Shown here: in pieces, positions 16,850-25,860 of the stretch
Position numbering within the stretch: the first letter of the stretch is position 1
Layout of the letters: every line of letters starts with the position of its first letter
From: Candidatus Zhuqueibacterota bacterium
Lineage (GTDB): Bacteria > Zhuqueibacterota > Zhuqueibacteria > Zhuqueibacterales > Zhuqueibacteraceae
Direction: 5' to 3'
Assembly: GCA_022616415.1 (NCBI GenBank)
Contig: JAKEEU010000213.1
Coordinates: forward strand, 44,731-108,730
DNA length: 64,000 nucleotides
Notes under the pieces: generated by a model
The model's input: only the letters and a program-made list of their open reading frames with translations
Database searches by the model: none
What the model was told of the DNA's origin: nothing
Translations under genes and position numbers: made by a program

Positions 16850-17866
16850 ATGGAAAGCTTGATCGAACGCCTCCGCGACGCGCAAGCGTTGGCGAAACTG
16901 GTTGGAGAAGCCCCAGCATTTCTAAAGGCGATTCGGCATGTTCCGGACGTGGCCAATAGTGATGCCACGGTGTTGATCACCGGCGAAACCGGCACCGGGA
17001 AAGAAATGGTAGCCCGGGCGATTCATTACTTGAGCCCGAGGGCCGGATCCCCATTCGTGCCGGTGCATTGCGGCTCGCTGCCGGATACGCTTTTGGAAAG
17101 CGAGCTGTTTGGGCACGAACGCGGCGCCTTCACGGACGCGCACGCGCAGCGACGCGGCCTTATTGCGCAGGCGGAGATGGGTACCTTGTTTTTGGACGAG
17201 GTGGAAGCCATGAGCTTGAAAGCGCAGGTGGCCTTGCTGCGCGTGCTTCAGGACAAGAAATTTCGCGCCCTCGGATCGAGCCACGAGCAACATGCCGATA
17301 TTCGGGTCGTTGCCGCCACCAATGCCCCGCTGAAGCAGCTCGTGCAAGCCGGGACTTTTCGCGTGGATTTGTATTATCGTCTCTGCGTCTTCTCCGTTCA
17401 CCTGCCGCCGCTGCGGGAGCGCAAGGGAGATATTATTACCCTGACGGGCCATTTTTTGAAGAAGCATGCTCCCCGCGAAGCGGGGTCGGAACTGCAACTG
17501 ACTTCAGAGGCCCACGAAACTTTGCTGGCTTACGATTGGCCGGGAAACGTGCGAGAGCTCGAGAGCGCGATCATCCGTGGCATTCATCTCAGCCGGGCCA
17601 ACCTGATCGAAGTCAAGGACCTTGGCATCCCCTCTGCAATGGGGAGCCAGCAGAATCTTCCGATAACCATCGTCTCAACCGAAGAGTGCTCTTTTAAAGC
17701 CATGAAACAAAGGATGATCGAGACGTTTGAGAGAGAATATCTGCATCGTCTCATGAGTGAGCACCAAGGCAACGTGAGCCATGCTGCTGTTGCGGCCGGG
17801 AAAGAGCGGCGCGAGCTTGGCAAGCTGCTGAAGAAGTATCGAATTGATCCCGGGCTTTTTTCATAG
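16850..17866 (+). CDS. Sigma-54 activator, AAA+ domain plus Fis-type HTH, no receiver domain
   Basis: 338 residues, starting at an ATG. Walker A GETGTGKE lies near residue 45, GAFTDA near 91, Walker B GTLFLDEVEA near 112, and a Fis-type HTH spans about 295-335. It is a close paralogue of the truncated gene at the left edge and shares long identical DNA stretches. It lacks a sensory domain, so control must be by expression or partner proteins (PspF-like architecture). A CCCCGCGAAGCGGGG palindrome at 17471-17485 lies in frame and adds one codon relative to the paralogue. A dyad and a sigma-54 promoter follow directly. Confidence 0.93.
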   Translation: MESLIERLRDAQALAKLVGEAPAFLKAIRHVPDVANSDATVLITGETGTGKEMVARAIHYLSPRAGSPFVPVHCGSLPDTLLESELFGHERGAFTDAHAQRRGLIAQAEMGTLFLDEVEAMSLKAQVALLRVLQDKKFRALGSSHEQHADIRVVAATNAPLKQLVQAGTFRVDLYYRLCVFSVHLPPLRERKGDIITLTGHFLKKHAPREAGSELQLTSEAHETLLAYDWPGNVRELESAIIRGIHLSRANLIEVKDLGIPSAMGSQQNLPITIVSTEECSFKAMKQRMIETFEREYLHRLMSEHQGNVSHAAVAAGKERRELGKLLKKYRIDPGLFS

Positions 17867-17881
17867 GGTAATCGCTTACCC
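17866..17881. promoter_or_regulatory. Dyad GGGTAATCGCTTACCC, possible activator site
   Basis: A 16-bp perfect palindrome starting at the last base of the activator stop codon and 170 bases upstream of the -24/-12 promoter. It shares GGTAA and TTACC ends with the sites at 14060-14179 but has a 4-base centre instead of 7, so binding by the same protein is uncertain. Confidence 0.45.
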
Positions 17882-18050
17882 GGAAAGCGGGTCAAAATCC
17901 ACCCATCACTTAAACACCTGTTGCGCAATATTGTTATAAACAAAATACCCTTTCAACACAATGGGGGTTGATTCACCCACCGATCGATTATCTCTCCCGA
18001 CTGCTCTGCTAAGTTCTTAAATTACAGACTACAACTTCCCCTCGTATTTG

Positions 18051-18066
18051 TGGCCGCTTTTTTGCA
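18051..18066 (+). promoter_or_regulatory. Sigma-54 (-24/-12) promoter
   Basis: TGGCCGCTTTTTTGCA has GG at 18052-18053, 10 bases, GC at 18064-18065. An almost identical element (TGGCCGCATTTTTGCA) precedes the paralogous gene at 51580. The expected start site near 18077 leaves a leader of about 46 bases to the 18123 gene. Confidence 0.85.
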
Positions 18067-18122
18067 ATATACATCTCCATTCGATACACCCCCCCGAACG
18101 AATAAACGTATGGAGATACAAT

Positions 18123-18395
18123 TTGAGCAATCCACCGAAACTAGTGGACGAACGACGCCGCGAAGAGGAGTTGGCTGATATCGTTCTCGGATATCTTGCA
18201 GAGCATCCCGACGCCTCGGATACTTTGGAAGGGATTGCGGAGTGGTGGATTATGCGTCAACAGACCCGAGTCGAAGTCACCACGCTTGCAAAAGTTTTGC
18301 GCCGGTTGGCAGAAAGCAGTCTGTTGGAAAAAATTGAGGAAGGCGATAACCCGCGCTATCGTTTGCAAATCAGAGAGCGTGGGCCGCATTCCTGA
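18123..18395 (+). CDS. Small winged-helix-like protein (paralogue of 51580 gene)
   Basis: 90 residues from a TTG at 18123, with GGAGA 8 bases upstream; this start aligns with the GTG start of the paralogue. The shared core is YLAEHPDASDTLEGIAEWW, then IMRQQTRVEVTTLAKVLRRL, then LLEKIEEGDNPRYRL, a helix-helix-helix-beta-wing pattern like small MarR/HTH folds. It is not assigned to a named family. It is the first gene behind a sigma-54 promoter and precedes the DUF5916 gene by 29 bases. It could be a DNA-binding regulator or a partner of the activator. Confidence 0.8.
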   Translation: MSNPPKLVDERRREEELADIVLGYLAEHPDASDTLEGIAEWWIMRQQTRVEVTTLAKVLRRLAESSLLEKIEEGDNPRYRLQIRERGPHS

Positions 18396-18424
18396 AAATC
18401 AGAAGAGAGAGGAGAGGCTTGAAT

Positions 18425-21043
18425 ATGCGATCCAAAAAATTTATGTCAAGGTATTTGACCCTGGCCCGGAGGGGCGTCTTGGTGACCATCTACTTTCTTT
18501 GGATCGGTCCATTGCTGGCACAAACCGAAGGTGAGATGGTCAAAATTTCGGTGAGCAGTGGAATGGCGCCTACCTTTTCCTGGACGCCAGACATTCCGAT
18601 TGGGCGTCTCGTGGTTGAAGATGCTGAAAAGGAGCTTTGGGGCACGGAGACCGAAGGCACCGACACCTATCGTTCGCCGATTCGCTATGGCGTTCATCCT
18701 CCCGATGCCATAGAACCCGAACCGGCCAATCCTCTGGTTGCCGGCCAAACTTACAAAGTCTCGTTGTTTCGCTGGATCAATGTGGCGAACGATGAATTCC
18801 AGCTCGTCGGCGCGCAAGAATTCACGCCTACCGCGGACCCCGAAGGCGAAGAAATGCCGGTTGCGGGCATCAGGCCCACGCTGCGCGCCGGTGCGCTGTC
18901 GTCTGATTTCAGATTCAATGGCGCGATGGACGGCCAGGCGTGGTGGGATGGCGCCGACGCCATTTCCAATCTCATCACCATCGAGCCGGAGGAAGGCGGC
19001 GCTCCCGAAGGCCGCACCGTCGTGAAAGTGCTCGCCAACTCCAAAGAAATTGTCGTGGGTGTGCGCTGCTTTGATAACGAGCCGAATGGCATCGTCGCTT
19101 TCTCCAAAGGTCGGGATGTTGCATTCGAAGATGAGTATCAGGAAGATCATATCGTGATCGTGTTTGATACCTTCCAGGACGGCCGTTCCGGTTACGTTTT
19201 TTCGGTTAATCCGGTCGGCGCGCGTTCCGATGGCCTGGTGATCGAGCAGGGTGAAGATGTAAACGGCGATTGGGATACGATTTGGGAAGCCAAAACCTCG
19301 CGCGATGATTCCGGCTGGTCTGCCGAAATTCGCATTCCGATCAAAAGCCTCAGCTTCAAAAAAGGCCTGACCGAATGGGGCTTCAACGTGCAGCGCCGCG
19401 TAGAGCGCTTGCAAGAAACCAGCCGCTGGTCGAGCGCCAAGCGCGACTATGATATTTATCAAACCAGCCGCGCCGGAATATTGACCGGTCTGCCCAACTT
19501 CGATCTCGGCATGGGGATGAGCATTCGTCCCGCGCTGGTCGGCAGAGGCCGTACACCTGAGCCACAGAACACCGAATATGATGGCGACCTCAGCCTGGAT
19601 ATGACCCAAAAACTGGGACCGAACCTGTTGTCGGCGTTGACGGTCAATACCGATTTTGCGGAGACCGAAGTGGATGTCCGGCAAATCAATGTGACGCGTT
19701 TTCCGGTCTTCTTCCCGGAAAAACGCAGCTTCTTTTTGGAAGGCGCTGATATCTTCGAGTTTGGCGTGGGTCTGGACGAAGACAATCTGCTGCCGTTCTT
19801 TAGCCGCCGCATCGGCCTCTTTGGCAGCGCCGAAGAAGATCAGTCACCGATCCCCATCAATGCCGGCGGCAAAATCAACGGCCGCGTGGGCAACACCAAT
19901 TTGGGCGCGCTGGTTGCCAACACCCGCAAAGTGGAGGAGTTTGCCGTAACGGAAGATTCCACCATCGAAGTCGAGCAAGCGACGATGGGAGCGCTGCGGC
20001 TCAAACAAAACGTACTGGAGGAATCTTCGCTGGGCATGCTTGCCACCTTTGGCGATCAACAAGGCCGCTCCAATAGTTGGTCGGCCGGCGTGGATTTCAC
20101 CTACCGCACATCGAACTTTCTGAATGAAAAGACGCTGTTGATCGGCGTTTGGGGATTGCTCAACAATCGTGAAGATTTGGCAGGCGATAAATCCGCCTAC
20201 GGACTCCGGATCGATTATCCCAACGATTTGTTCGACGTCAATTTCACTTCCATTCGCATCGGTCCGGGCTTCGATCCCTCGCTGGGGTTTGTGCCGCGCC
20301 GGAACATTCATCTGTGGGACTTCACCGGCGATTATAAGCCGCGACCGAACTGGTCATTGGTCCGCCAGATGACCCATGAATTTTCCTTCCGACTGTTCAA
20401 CACGTGGAATAATTCCACTTGGGAAAGTTATGACATGCTTATAACGCCGCTCGACTGGCTTTTCGAGAGCGGCGATCAGTTTAAGGCCGGCTTGCTGCGG
20501 CAGGGCGACAGGCCGCCGGAGGTTTTTGAGCTTGCCAGTGATGTAGACATTGCCACCGGCACGTATGAATGGACGCGCTACTTTGTCGAAGCGCGTTCGG
20601 CACAGAAGCGCATGATCAGCGTCGGAATTCTTTGGGAAACCGGCAATTATTATAACGGCGATCTGAATACCATTGAGGGAAAACTGGCGCTGAAACCCTC
20701 GTCTTTTCTGACGCTGGAATTTACCGGCGAGCGCAATACCGGCAAGGCGACTGCGATCGATGTTGAAGAGGAAGAATTGACCGAGGTGGACTTTACCGAG
20801 GAGTTGTTTGGCGCCCGGGTGCTGCTGAACTTTTCTTCCAATCTGCAATTCAGCAGCCTGACGCAATACGACACACAAAGCCGCGAGCTCGGCTCCAACA
20901 ACAAGCTGCGCTGGACGTTTAGCCCGCTCGGCGATATTTTCCTCGTGTATAATCACAACTTGATCCGCAGAATCAGCGACAACCGTTGGAAATTTGTATC
21001 CAATGAATTGCCGGTGAAGATTCAGTATGCCTGGCGGTTTTAA
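18425..21043 (+). CDS. DUF5916 outer-membrane protein with CBM9-like N-terminal domain
   Basis: About 873 residues. The ATG at 18425 follows a strong GAGAGGAGAGG. A signal peptide ends near PLLAQ. After a short domain, a carbohydrate-binding family-9-like module spans about 155-330 (TVVKVLANSKEIVVGVRCFD, SAEIRIPIKSLSF). The rest is a beta-barrel carrying the DUF5916 hallmark TRFPVFFPEKRSFFLEGADIF. These are outer-membrane proteins of FCB bacteria with unknown substrate. Operon with the 18123 gene and therefore probably sigma-54 dependent. Confidence 0.9.
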   Translation: MRSKKFMSRYLTLARRGVLVTIYFLWIGPLLAQTEGEMVKISVSSGMAPTFSWTPDIPIGRLVVEDAEKELWGTETEGTDTYRSPIRYGVHPPDAIEPEPANPLVAGQTYKVSLFRWINVANDEFQLVGAQEFTPTADPEGEEMPVAGIRPTLRAGALSSDFRFNGAMDGQAWWDGADAISNLITIEPEEGGAPEGRTVVKVLANSKEIVVGVRCFDNEPNGIVAFSKGRDVAFEDEYQEDHIVIVFDTFQDGRSGYVFSVNPVGARSDGLVIEQGEDVNGDWDTIWEAKTSRDDSGWSAEIRIPIKSLSFKKGLTEWGFNVQRRVERLQETSRWSSAKRDYDIYQTSRAGILTGLPNFDLGMGMSIRPALVGRGRTPEPQNTEYDGDLSLDMTQKLGPNLLSALTVNTDFAETEVDVRQINVTRFPVFFPEKRSFFLEGADIFEFGVGLDEDNLLPFFSRRIGLFGSAEEDQSPIPINAGGKINGRVGNTNLGALVANTRKVEEFAVTEDSTIEVEQATMGALRLKQNVLEESSLGMLATFGDQQGRSNSWSAGVDFTYRTSNFLNEKTLLIGVWGLLNNREDLAGDKSAYGLRIDYPNDLFDVNFTSIRIGPGFDPSLGFVPRRNIHLWDFTGDYKPRPNWSLVRQMTHEFSFRLFNTWNNSTWESYDMLITPLDWLFESGDQFKAGLLRQGDRPPEVFELASDVDIATGTYEWTRYFVEARSAQKRMISVGILWETGNYYNGDLNTIEGKLALKPSSFLTLEFTGERNTGKATAIDVEEEELTEVDFTEELFGARVLLNFSSNLQFSSLTQYDTQSRELGSNNKLRWTFSPLGDIFLVYNHNLIRRISDNRWKFVSNELPVKIQYAWRF

Positions 21044-21073
21044 GTCAGAAAGTAACTGGCCACTAAATTATGG

Positions 21074-21145
21074 TGTCATTCCGGAGGAATCTTTTTTGAT
21101 TCGAGCACGCGAGTTGGAGTCAAAAAAGATTCTTCCAGAATGACA
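21074..21145. repeat. Palindromic repeat, TGTCATTCCGG-GAATGACA family
   Basis: TGTCATTCCGGAGGAATCTT at the left is inverted at the right end with two mismatches, around a loop of about 20 bases. Further copies lie at 22204-22275 and 37611-37682. These imperfect hairpins are typical dispersed REP-like repeats. Confidence 0.85.
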
Positions 21146-21174
21146 TGTACAAAATCAATGAGGAGCGCAACATC

Positions 21175-22155
21175 ATGAAATCAGCATGCCGCAGTTTCTG
21201 TCAAAGAGCATTGGCGATCGCTTCGCCTTTGATGGCGATATTTGTCGCTTTGACTTACCTCGAGTTGTCCATTGGCTGCGTCAAGGCGCAGGAAAATAAG
21301 ACTGACAAGCAGGCCGCGACCAAGCCCGAGACTATGGCCACCAGCCAGACCTCTGAGAAAAAGTTCGAAGACTTCGATCCCAACAGCTTCGGCAATCCGA
21401 CTCAAATTGACAACGCCTGGATGCCCTTGAAACCGGGAACGCGGTACGTCTATGAGGGAACCACGGTCGAAGATGATGGCACGGTCGTGCCGCATAAAGT
21501 CGTGATCAACGTTACGGATATGACCAAGATGATCGGCGGCATTCGCTCGGTCGTGACTTGGGATCTGGATTACAGCGACGGCGAGTTGGTGGAGGCAGAA
21601 TTGGCTTTCTTCGCGCAGGACAACGACGGCAACGTCTGGCGCATGGGCGAGTACCCCGAAGAATATGAGGATGAGGGAAAGTTCGTTGCGGCCCCAACCT
21701 GGATTCACGGTTTTGAAGAAGCGCGCGCCGGCATCATGATGCAAGGAAAACCGCAGCTTGGAACACCCAGCTACGCTCAAGGGTGGGGACCAGCGGTTGA
21801 CTGGACCGATCGCGGGCAAGTAGATCAGATGGGCGTGGAGACCGCTGTTCCCGCGGGCCAATATAAAGACGTTCTGGTGATCGTCGAGACCAGCGCTTCG
21901 GAACCGGATGCGCAACAACTCAAATACTACGCGCCCGGCGTCGGCAATGTTCGCGTCGGCTGGAGAGGGGCGGGAGAAAAAACGAAAGAGGTGTTGGAGC
22001 TGACCAAACTCGAGCAGCTCGACGCCAAGGCCATGGCCGAGGTCCGGGCGGCGGCGCTGAAAATGGAGAAGCATGCTTATGAGGTCAGCAAAAACGTGTA
22101 CGCTCACACGCCGCCATTGGAGCAAGCGTCAAGCGCAGGTCAAGGATCCAAGTAA
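21175..22155 (+). CDS. Exported protein of unknown function (paralogue of 49394 gene)
   Basis: About 326 residues from the ATG at 21175 (GAGGAG about 10 bases upstream; the earlier ATG lies in a repeat). The N-terminus is signal-like, ending around GCVKAQ. The core motifs WMPLKPGTRYVYEGTTVEDDG, FFAQDNDGNVWRMGEYPEEY, GIMMQGKPQLG and KYYAPGVGNVRV are shared with the lipoprotein at 49394. Such proteins are widespread and uncharacterised; I know no assigned function. Two copies of one REP family flank it. Confidence 0.75.
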   Translation: MKSACRSFCQRALAIASPLMAIFVALTYLELSIGCVKAQENKTDKQAATKPETMATSQTSEKKFEDFDPNSFGNPTQIDNAWMPLKPGTRYVYEGTTVEDDGTVVPHKVVINVTDMTKMIGGIRSVVTWDLDYSDGELVEAELAFFAQDNDGNVWRMGEYPEEYEDEGKFVAAPTWIHGFEEARAGIMMQGKPQLGTPSYAQGWGPAVDWTDRGQVDQMGVETAVPAGQYKDVLVIVETSASEPDAQQLKYYAPGVGNVRVGWRGAGEKTKEVLELTKLEQLDAKAMAEVRAAALKMEKHAYEVSKNVYAHTPPLEQASSAGQGSK

Positions 22156-22203
22156 GCCGGGATGAGTTTTCGAGCAGCTTCACAGAAACTTACTAAACCA
22201 TGT

Positions 22204-22275
22204 TGTCATTCCGGAGGAATCTTTTTTGGTTCAAGCACTTGACTTCGGTTCAAAAAAGATTCTTCCAGAATGACA
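22204..22275. repeat. Palindromic repeat, TGTCATTCCGG-GAATGACA family
   Basis: Second copy of the repeat at 21074, with the same arms and a different loop. It sits in the 430-base gap upstream of the RND operon, which otherwise holds only the CTGAA box cluster at 22471-22492. Confidence 0.85.
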
Positions 22276-22470
22276 GTTTTGACACGGGTTTCACTGAACT
22301 TTTACAGTTACGCTCTTCTATTCGTTCGGAAAAACTTGCTCTGTTTGTAAAAGCAAAACCATAGCTCTCAAATGAAGCTTTTAATAGTTTTGCCCGAAAT
22401 CGTTTTGCCTTATTTTTCTGCGTTTTTTTATCTCAAAAATAACGCACTGCCTCATCCAATAAGATACATG

Positions 22471-22492
22471 CTGAATCTGAACTGAACCTGAA
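22471..22492. promoter_or_regulatory. Four CTGAA words in two interleaved 11-bp pairs
   Basis: CTGAA starts at 22471, 22477, 22482 and 22488, giving two interleaved CTGAA-N6-CTGAA pairs. The same spaced pair lies upstream of both OmpR-type regulator genes in this window, and 11-bp direct repeats are the usual form of such binding sites. It lies 94 bases before the RND gene. Confidence 0.6.
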
Positions 22493-22585
22493 AAAGCAAA
22501 GTTTTTTGCAGAGTTTTTAGGAGAACAATAAAACAACGGATTTAAAATAAACCAAGCAGGATCACCAAACCAAGGGAGGTTTGAA

Positions 22586-25500
22586 ATGATGCGTTGGATC
22601 GTTGGGTCGAGCATGAAGCTTCGACTCGTCATGGCTGCAGTGGCGGCGCTGCTGATGGTGTTCGGTTTCACGCAGCTTCGCAAAATGCCGGTGGATGCCC
22701 TGCCGGAGTTCACGCGGCCGTATGTGGAGATTCAAGCCGAGGCGCTTGGGCTTTCCGCTCAGGAAGTCGAGGCTATGATCACTACGCCCATGGAGGCGGA
22801 CATGATCAACGGCACGCCGTGGGCCGAGGAAATCCGTTCCGTGTCGATTCCCGGCATGTCGTCGATCAAACTCATTTTCGAAAGAGGAACCGACATCATG
22901 AAAGCCCGGCAAGTGACGTCGGAGCGCATGACCGAGATCTTCGCGCTGCCCCAAGTGTCGCGCCCGCCGGTCATGATCAACCCGGTCGCCTCGGCCGGTC
23001 GCTGCATGGAAATCGGCGTGACTTCGAAAAAACACTCACTCATCGATCTGTCGGTGCTCGCCCGCTGGACGATTGCACCCCGCTTGATGGGTTTGGCCGG
23101 CGTGTCAAATGTGTCGATATGGGGCGAGCGCATGCGGCAGTTGCAGGTGCAGGTCGATCCCGAGAAGTTGCGCGCTTCGGGTATTAGCCTGATGCAAGTG
23201 ATCTCAACCGCCGGCAATTCGTTGTGGGCTTCACCTTTGACTTTCTTGGAAGCCTCGACGCCCGGCACCGGCGGCTGGATCGATACCCCCAATCAGAGGC
23301 TTGGCGTGCGCCATATCCTGCCCATTCAGACGGCGGAAGATTTGGCCAAAGTGCCCATCGAGGGCGCACCCTCCAAGCGTCTGAGCGATATTGCCACCGT
23401 GGTGGAAGATCATCAACCGCTCATCGGCGACGCGTTCATCAACGACGCAGCTTCGCTCATGTTGGTGGTGGAAAAATTTCCGTGGGCTAATACCAAGCAA
23501 GTGACGAAGGATGTTGAAAAGGCGTTGGCCGCGCTGAGTCACGGTCTCGCCGGGGTGGAAATGGACCCCACGCTCTTCCGTCCGGCGACCTTCCTCGATC
23601 TCGCTGTCAACAATCTTTCCTCAACGCTGCTCATCAGCACCGTTCTTATGATTGTGGCGCTTTTTGCCTTTCTCTTTAACTGGCGCACGGCTTTAATCTC
23701 CACCGTGGCCGTGTTGGTTTCTGCCATCGTCGCCGGGGGTGTGCTCTACATCCGCGGGGTCGAAGCCAATATGATGATTATCGCCGGGCTGCTGATCGGC
23801 TTGGCGGCTCTCATCGACGATGCGATCGTTGACGTCGAAAATATTGCCCGGCGTTTGCGCCAGTCGCGCGAAAATGGCAGCAGCAAATCCACCTCGACCA
23901 TTATTTATGAAGCAGTAGCCGAGATGCGGAGCCCCCTGATCTATGCCACAGTAATCATGGCGCTGGCAGCGGTGCCGCTGATGTTCCTGGAAGGCGTTTC
24001 CGGCGCGTTTTGGCAGCCGGTCGCGACTTCTTACATTCTGGCTTTGCTCGCTTCGCTGGCAGTGGCCGTGACCATTACGCCCGCATTGAGCCTGTTGTTC
24101 CTGCGCAAAGGCTCGCTTCAGGCCGGCGATTCTCCAATTATGAGTGCGTTGCGCGGCCTCTATAACGGGCTTTTTGGCTGGGCTGCCCGCGCTCCGCGCC
24201 CGGCCTTCGTTACCGCCTGTGTTCTGGCATTGGCCGGCCTGGTCTCCATTCCATTCCTCCGGCAGGAATCCCTGCTGCCGGAGTTAAAGGAAACCGACCT
24301 TGTGGTTCGGATGGCCGGCACTCCCGCTGCTTCCCATCCTGCTATGACCCGTATTACCACACTGGCTGGCCGCGAATTGCGCTCCATTCCAGGCGTCCGC
24401 AACGTCAGTTCCCATATCGGTCGCGCCATCATGTCGGATTTGCACACCAATATCAACGCCAGCGAGCTTTGGGTCAGTATCGATCCTGCCGCCGACTATG
24501 ATGCTACCGTGGCTAGAATCCGGCAAGTGGTTAGCGGTTACCCGGGGCTGTCACCGGAAGTGCTGACCTATAGCCAGGCCAAGGTCAGAGAAGAGCTGTC
24601 CGGAACCGGCGAGAATCTGGTCGTGCGCGTCTACGGCGAGAACACGGATATGATCCGCAAAAAAGCGGAGGAAGTTCAGAAGATGCTGGCGAAGGTAGAT
24701 GGTATCGTTGATCCCCAAGTGCAGTATCCCACCGAGATGCCGACTTTGGAAATCGAGGTCGACATCGAGCGCGCCAAGCAATTAGGCCTCAAACCTGGCG
24801 ACGTGCGCCGGGCCGCGGCCTCTTTGGTCTCGGGTATTGTCGTCGGCAGCCTTTTCGAGGAACAGAAAGTGTTCGACGTAGTGGTATGGGGCGCGCCGGA
24901 TGTGCGCAATAGTGTAGACGATGTTCGCAATCTTCTGATCGATAAACCCCACGGCGGTTATGTGCGCTTGGAAGAAGTGGCTGACATACGCATCGTGCCC
25001 GGGGAAGCTGCAATCCATCGCGATGCCGTGGCGCGCCGCATCGATGTGGTCGCTGACGTGCGCGGCCGGGATCTCGCCTCGGTAGCGGCCGACATCGAAA
25101 ATGGCATCAATCAAATCAGCTTTCCGCTCGAGTACCGCGCCGAGTTGTTGGGACAATATGCGGAGCGGCTCGCGGCCCAAAACCGTGTGCAGGCTTTTGC
25201 CATTGCCGCTGCCATAGGCATTTTCTTGCTCCTGCAGGCATACTTCCGGAGCTGGCGTCTGGCAACCGTTGTCTTCCTGACCCTGCCGATGGCCCTGGCG
25301 GGCGGTGCGTTGGCGGCATTGTTGACCACCGGCGGCTTGGTCTCCTTCGGCGCGATCGTGGGATTTTTCGCCATCTTCGGGATAGCGGTGCGAAACACCA
25401 CGACCTTGGTCAGCCGTTATCGGCATCTTGAGCGCGAAGGCGAAGAGTTTGGCGCGGAATTAGTGCAACGCGCCACGCAAGAGCGGTCAGGCCCGATCTT

Positions 25501-25780
25501 GCTGACGGCAGTTGCCACCGCGTTGGTCTTCCTGCCCGCGGTGTTTGCCGGCAACATTGCCGGTCTTGAAATCGCCCAACCGTTGGCTGTCGTCGTCATT
25601 GGCGGCTTGATCACCGCGACGATATTCAGTCTCGCCGGCGTGCCGGCCATGTACTTGCTATTTGGCGCCAAGCGCGAACCCGATCTCGACCTCCCGATCA
25701 CGGTCGTCACCGAAGAAGAAATGCGCGAGGCCATGGCGAGAGTGGGCGAGATGGACGAAACCAAGAAAGTAATTTACTAG
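22586..25780 (+). CDS. RND efflux transporter subunit (AcrB/CusA superfamily), first of two
   Basis: A 1064-residue inner-membrane proton antiporter with the usual two halves: TM1 at the N-terminus (KLRLVMAAVAALLMVFGF), two large periplasmic loops and about 12 helices. TM4 carries IDDAIVDVEN near residue 410, with the Asp-Asp pair of AcrB-type pumps instead of the DFG/single Asp of CzcA or CusA, although overall length and loop sequence look metal-efflux-like. It forms an operon with a miniature adaptor (25861) and a second pump subunit (26496). No full adaptor or TolC-type channel is adjacent. Substrate unknown. Confidence 0.9.
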   Translation: MMRWIVGSSMKLRLVMAAVAALLMVFGFTQLRKMPVDALPEFTRPYVEIQAEALGLSAQEVEAMITTPMEADMINGTPWAEEIRSVSIPGMSSIKLIFERGTDIMKARQVTSERMTEIFALPQVSRPPVMINPVASAGRCMEIGVTSKKHSLIDLSVLARWTIAPRLMGLAGVSNVSIWGERMRQLQVQVDPEKLRASGISLMQVISTAGNSLWASPLTFLEASTPGTGGWIDTPNQRLGVRHILPIQTAEDLAKVPIEGAPSKRLSDIATVVEDHQPLIGDAFINDAASLMLVVEKFPWANTKQVTKDVEKALAALSHGLAGVEMDPTLFRPATFLDLAVNNLSSTLLISTVLMIVALFAFLFNWRTALISTVAVLVSAIVAGGVLYIRGVEANMMIIAGLLIGLAALIDDAIVDVENIARRLRQSRENGSSKSTSTIIYEAVAEMRSPLIYATVIMALAAVPLMFLEGVSGAFWQPVATSYILALLASLAVAVTITPALSLLFLRKGSLQAGDSPIMSALRGLYNGLFGWAARAPRPAFVTACVLALAGLVSIPFLRQESLLPELKETDLVVRMAGTPAASHPAMTRITTLAGRELRSIPGVRNVSSHIGRAIMSDLHTNINASELWVSIDPAADYDATVARIRQVVSGYPGLSPEVLTYSQAKVREELSGTGENLVVRVYGENTDMIRKKAEEVQKMLAKVDGIVDPQVQYPTEMPTLEIEVDIERAKQLGLKPGDVRRAAASLVSGIVVGSLFEEQKVFDVVVWGAPDVRNSVDDVRNLLIDKPHGGYVRLEEVADIRIVPGEAAIHRDAVARRIDVVADVRGRDLASVAADIENGINQISFPLEYRAELLGQYAERLAAQNRVQAFAIAAAIGIFLLLQAYFRSWRLATVVFLTLPMALAGGALAALLTTGGLVSFGAIVGFFAIFGIAVRNTTTLVSRYRHLEREGEEFGAELVQRATQERSGPILLTAVATALVFLPAVFAGNIAGLEIAQPLAVVVIGGLITATIFSLAGVPAMYLLFGAKREPDLDLPITVVTEEEMREAMARVGEMDETKKVIY

Positions 25781-25860
25781 TTGATAACCGTCCGGACGCT
25801 CGCAGCGTCTGGACGGTGAATACGCCTCTAACGAATATAAGCAAGGAATAGGAGATAGCG

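Noticed and set aside
18446..19684. 412-codon minus-strand frame
   Set aside because: Antisense of the DUF5916 gene, whose plus-strand frame has a family motif and strong SD.
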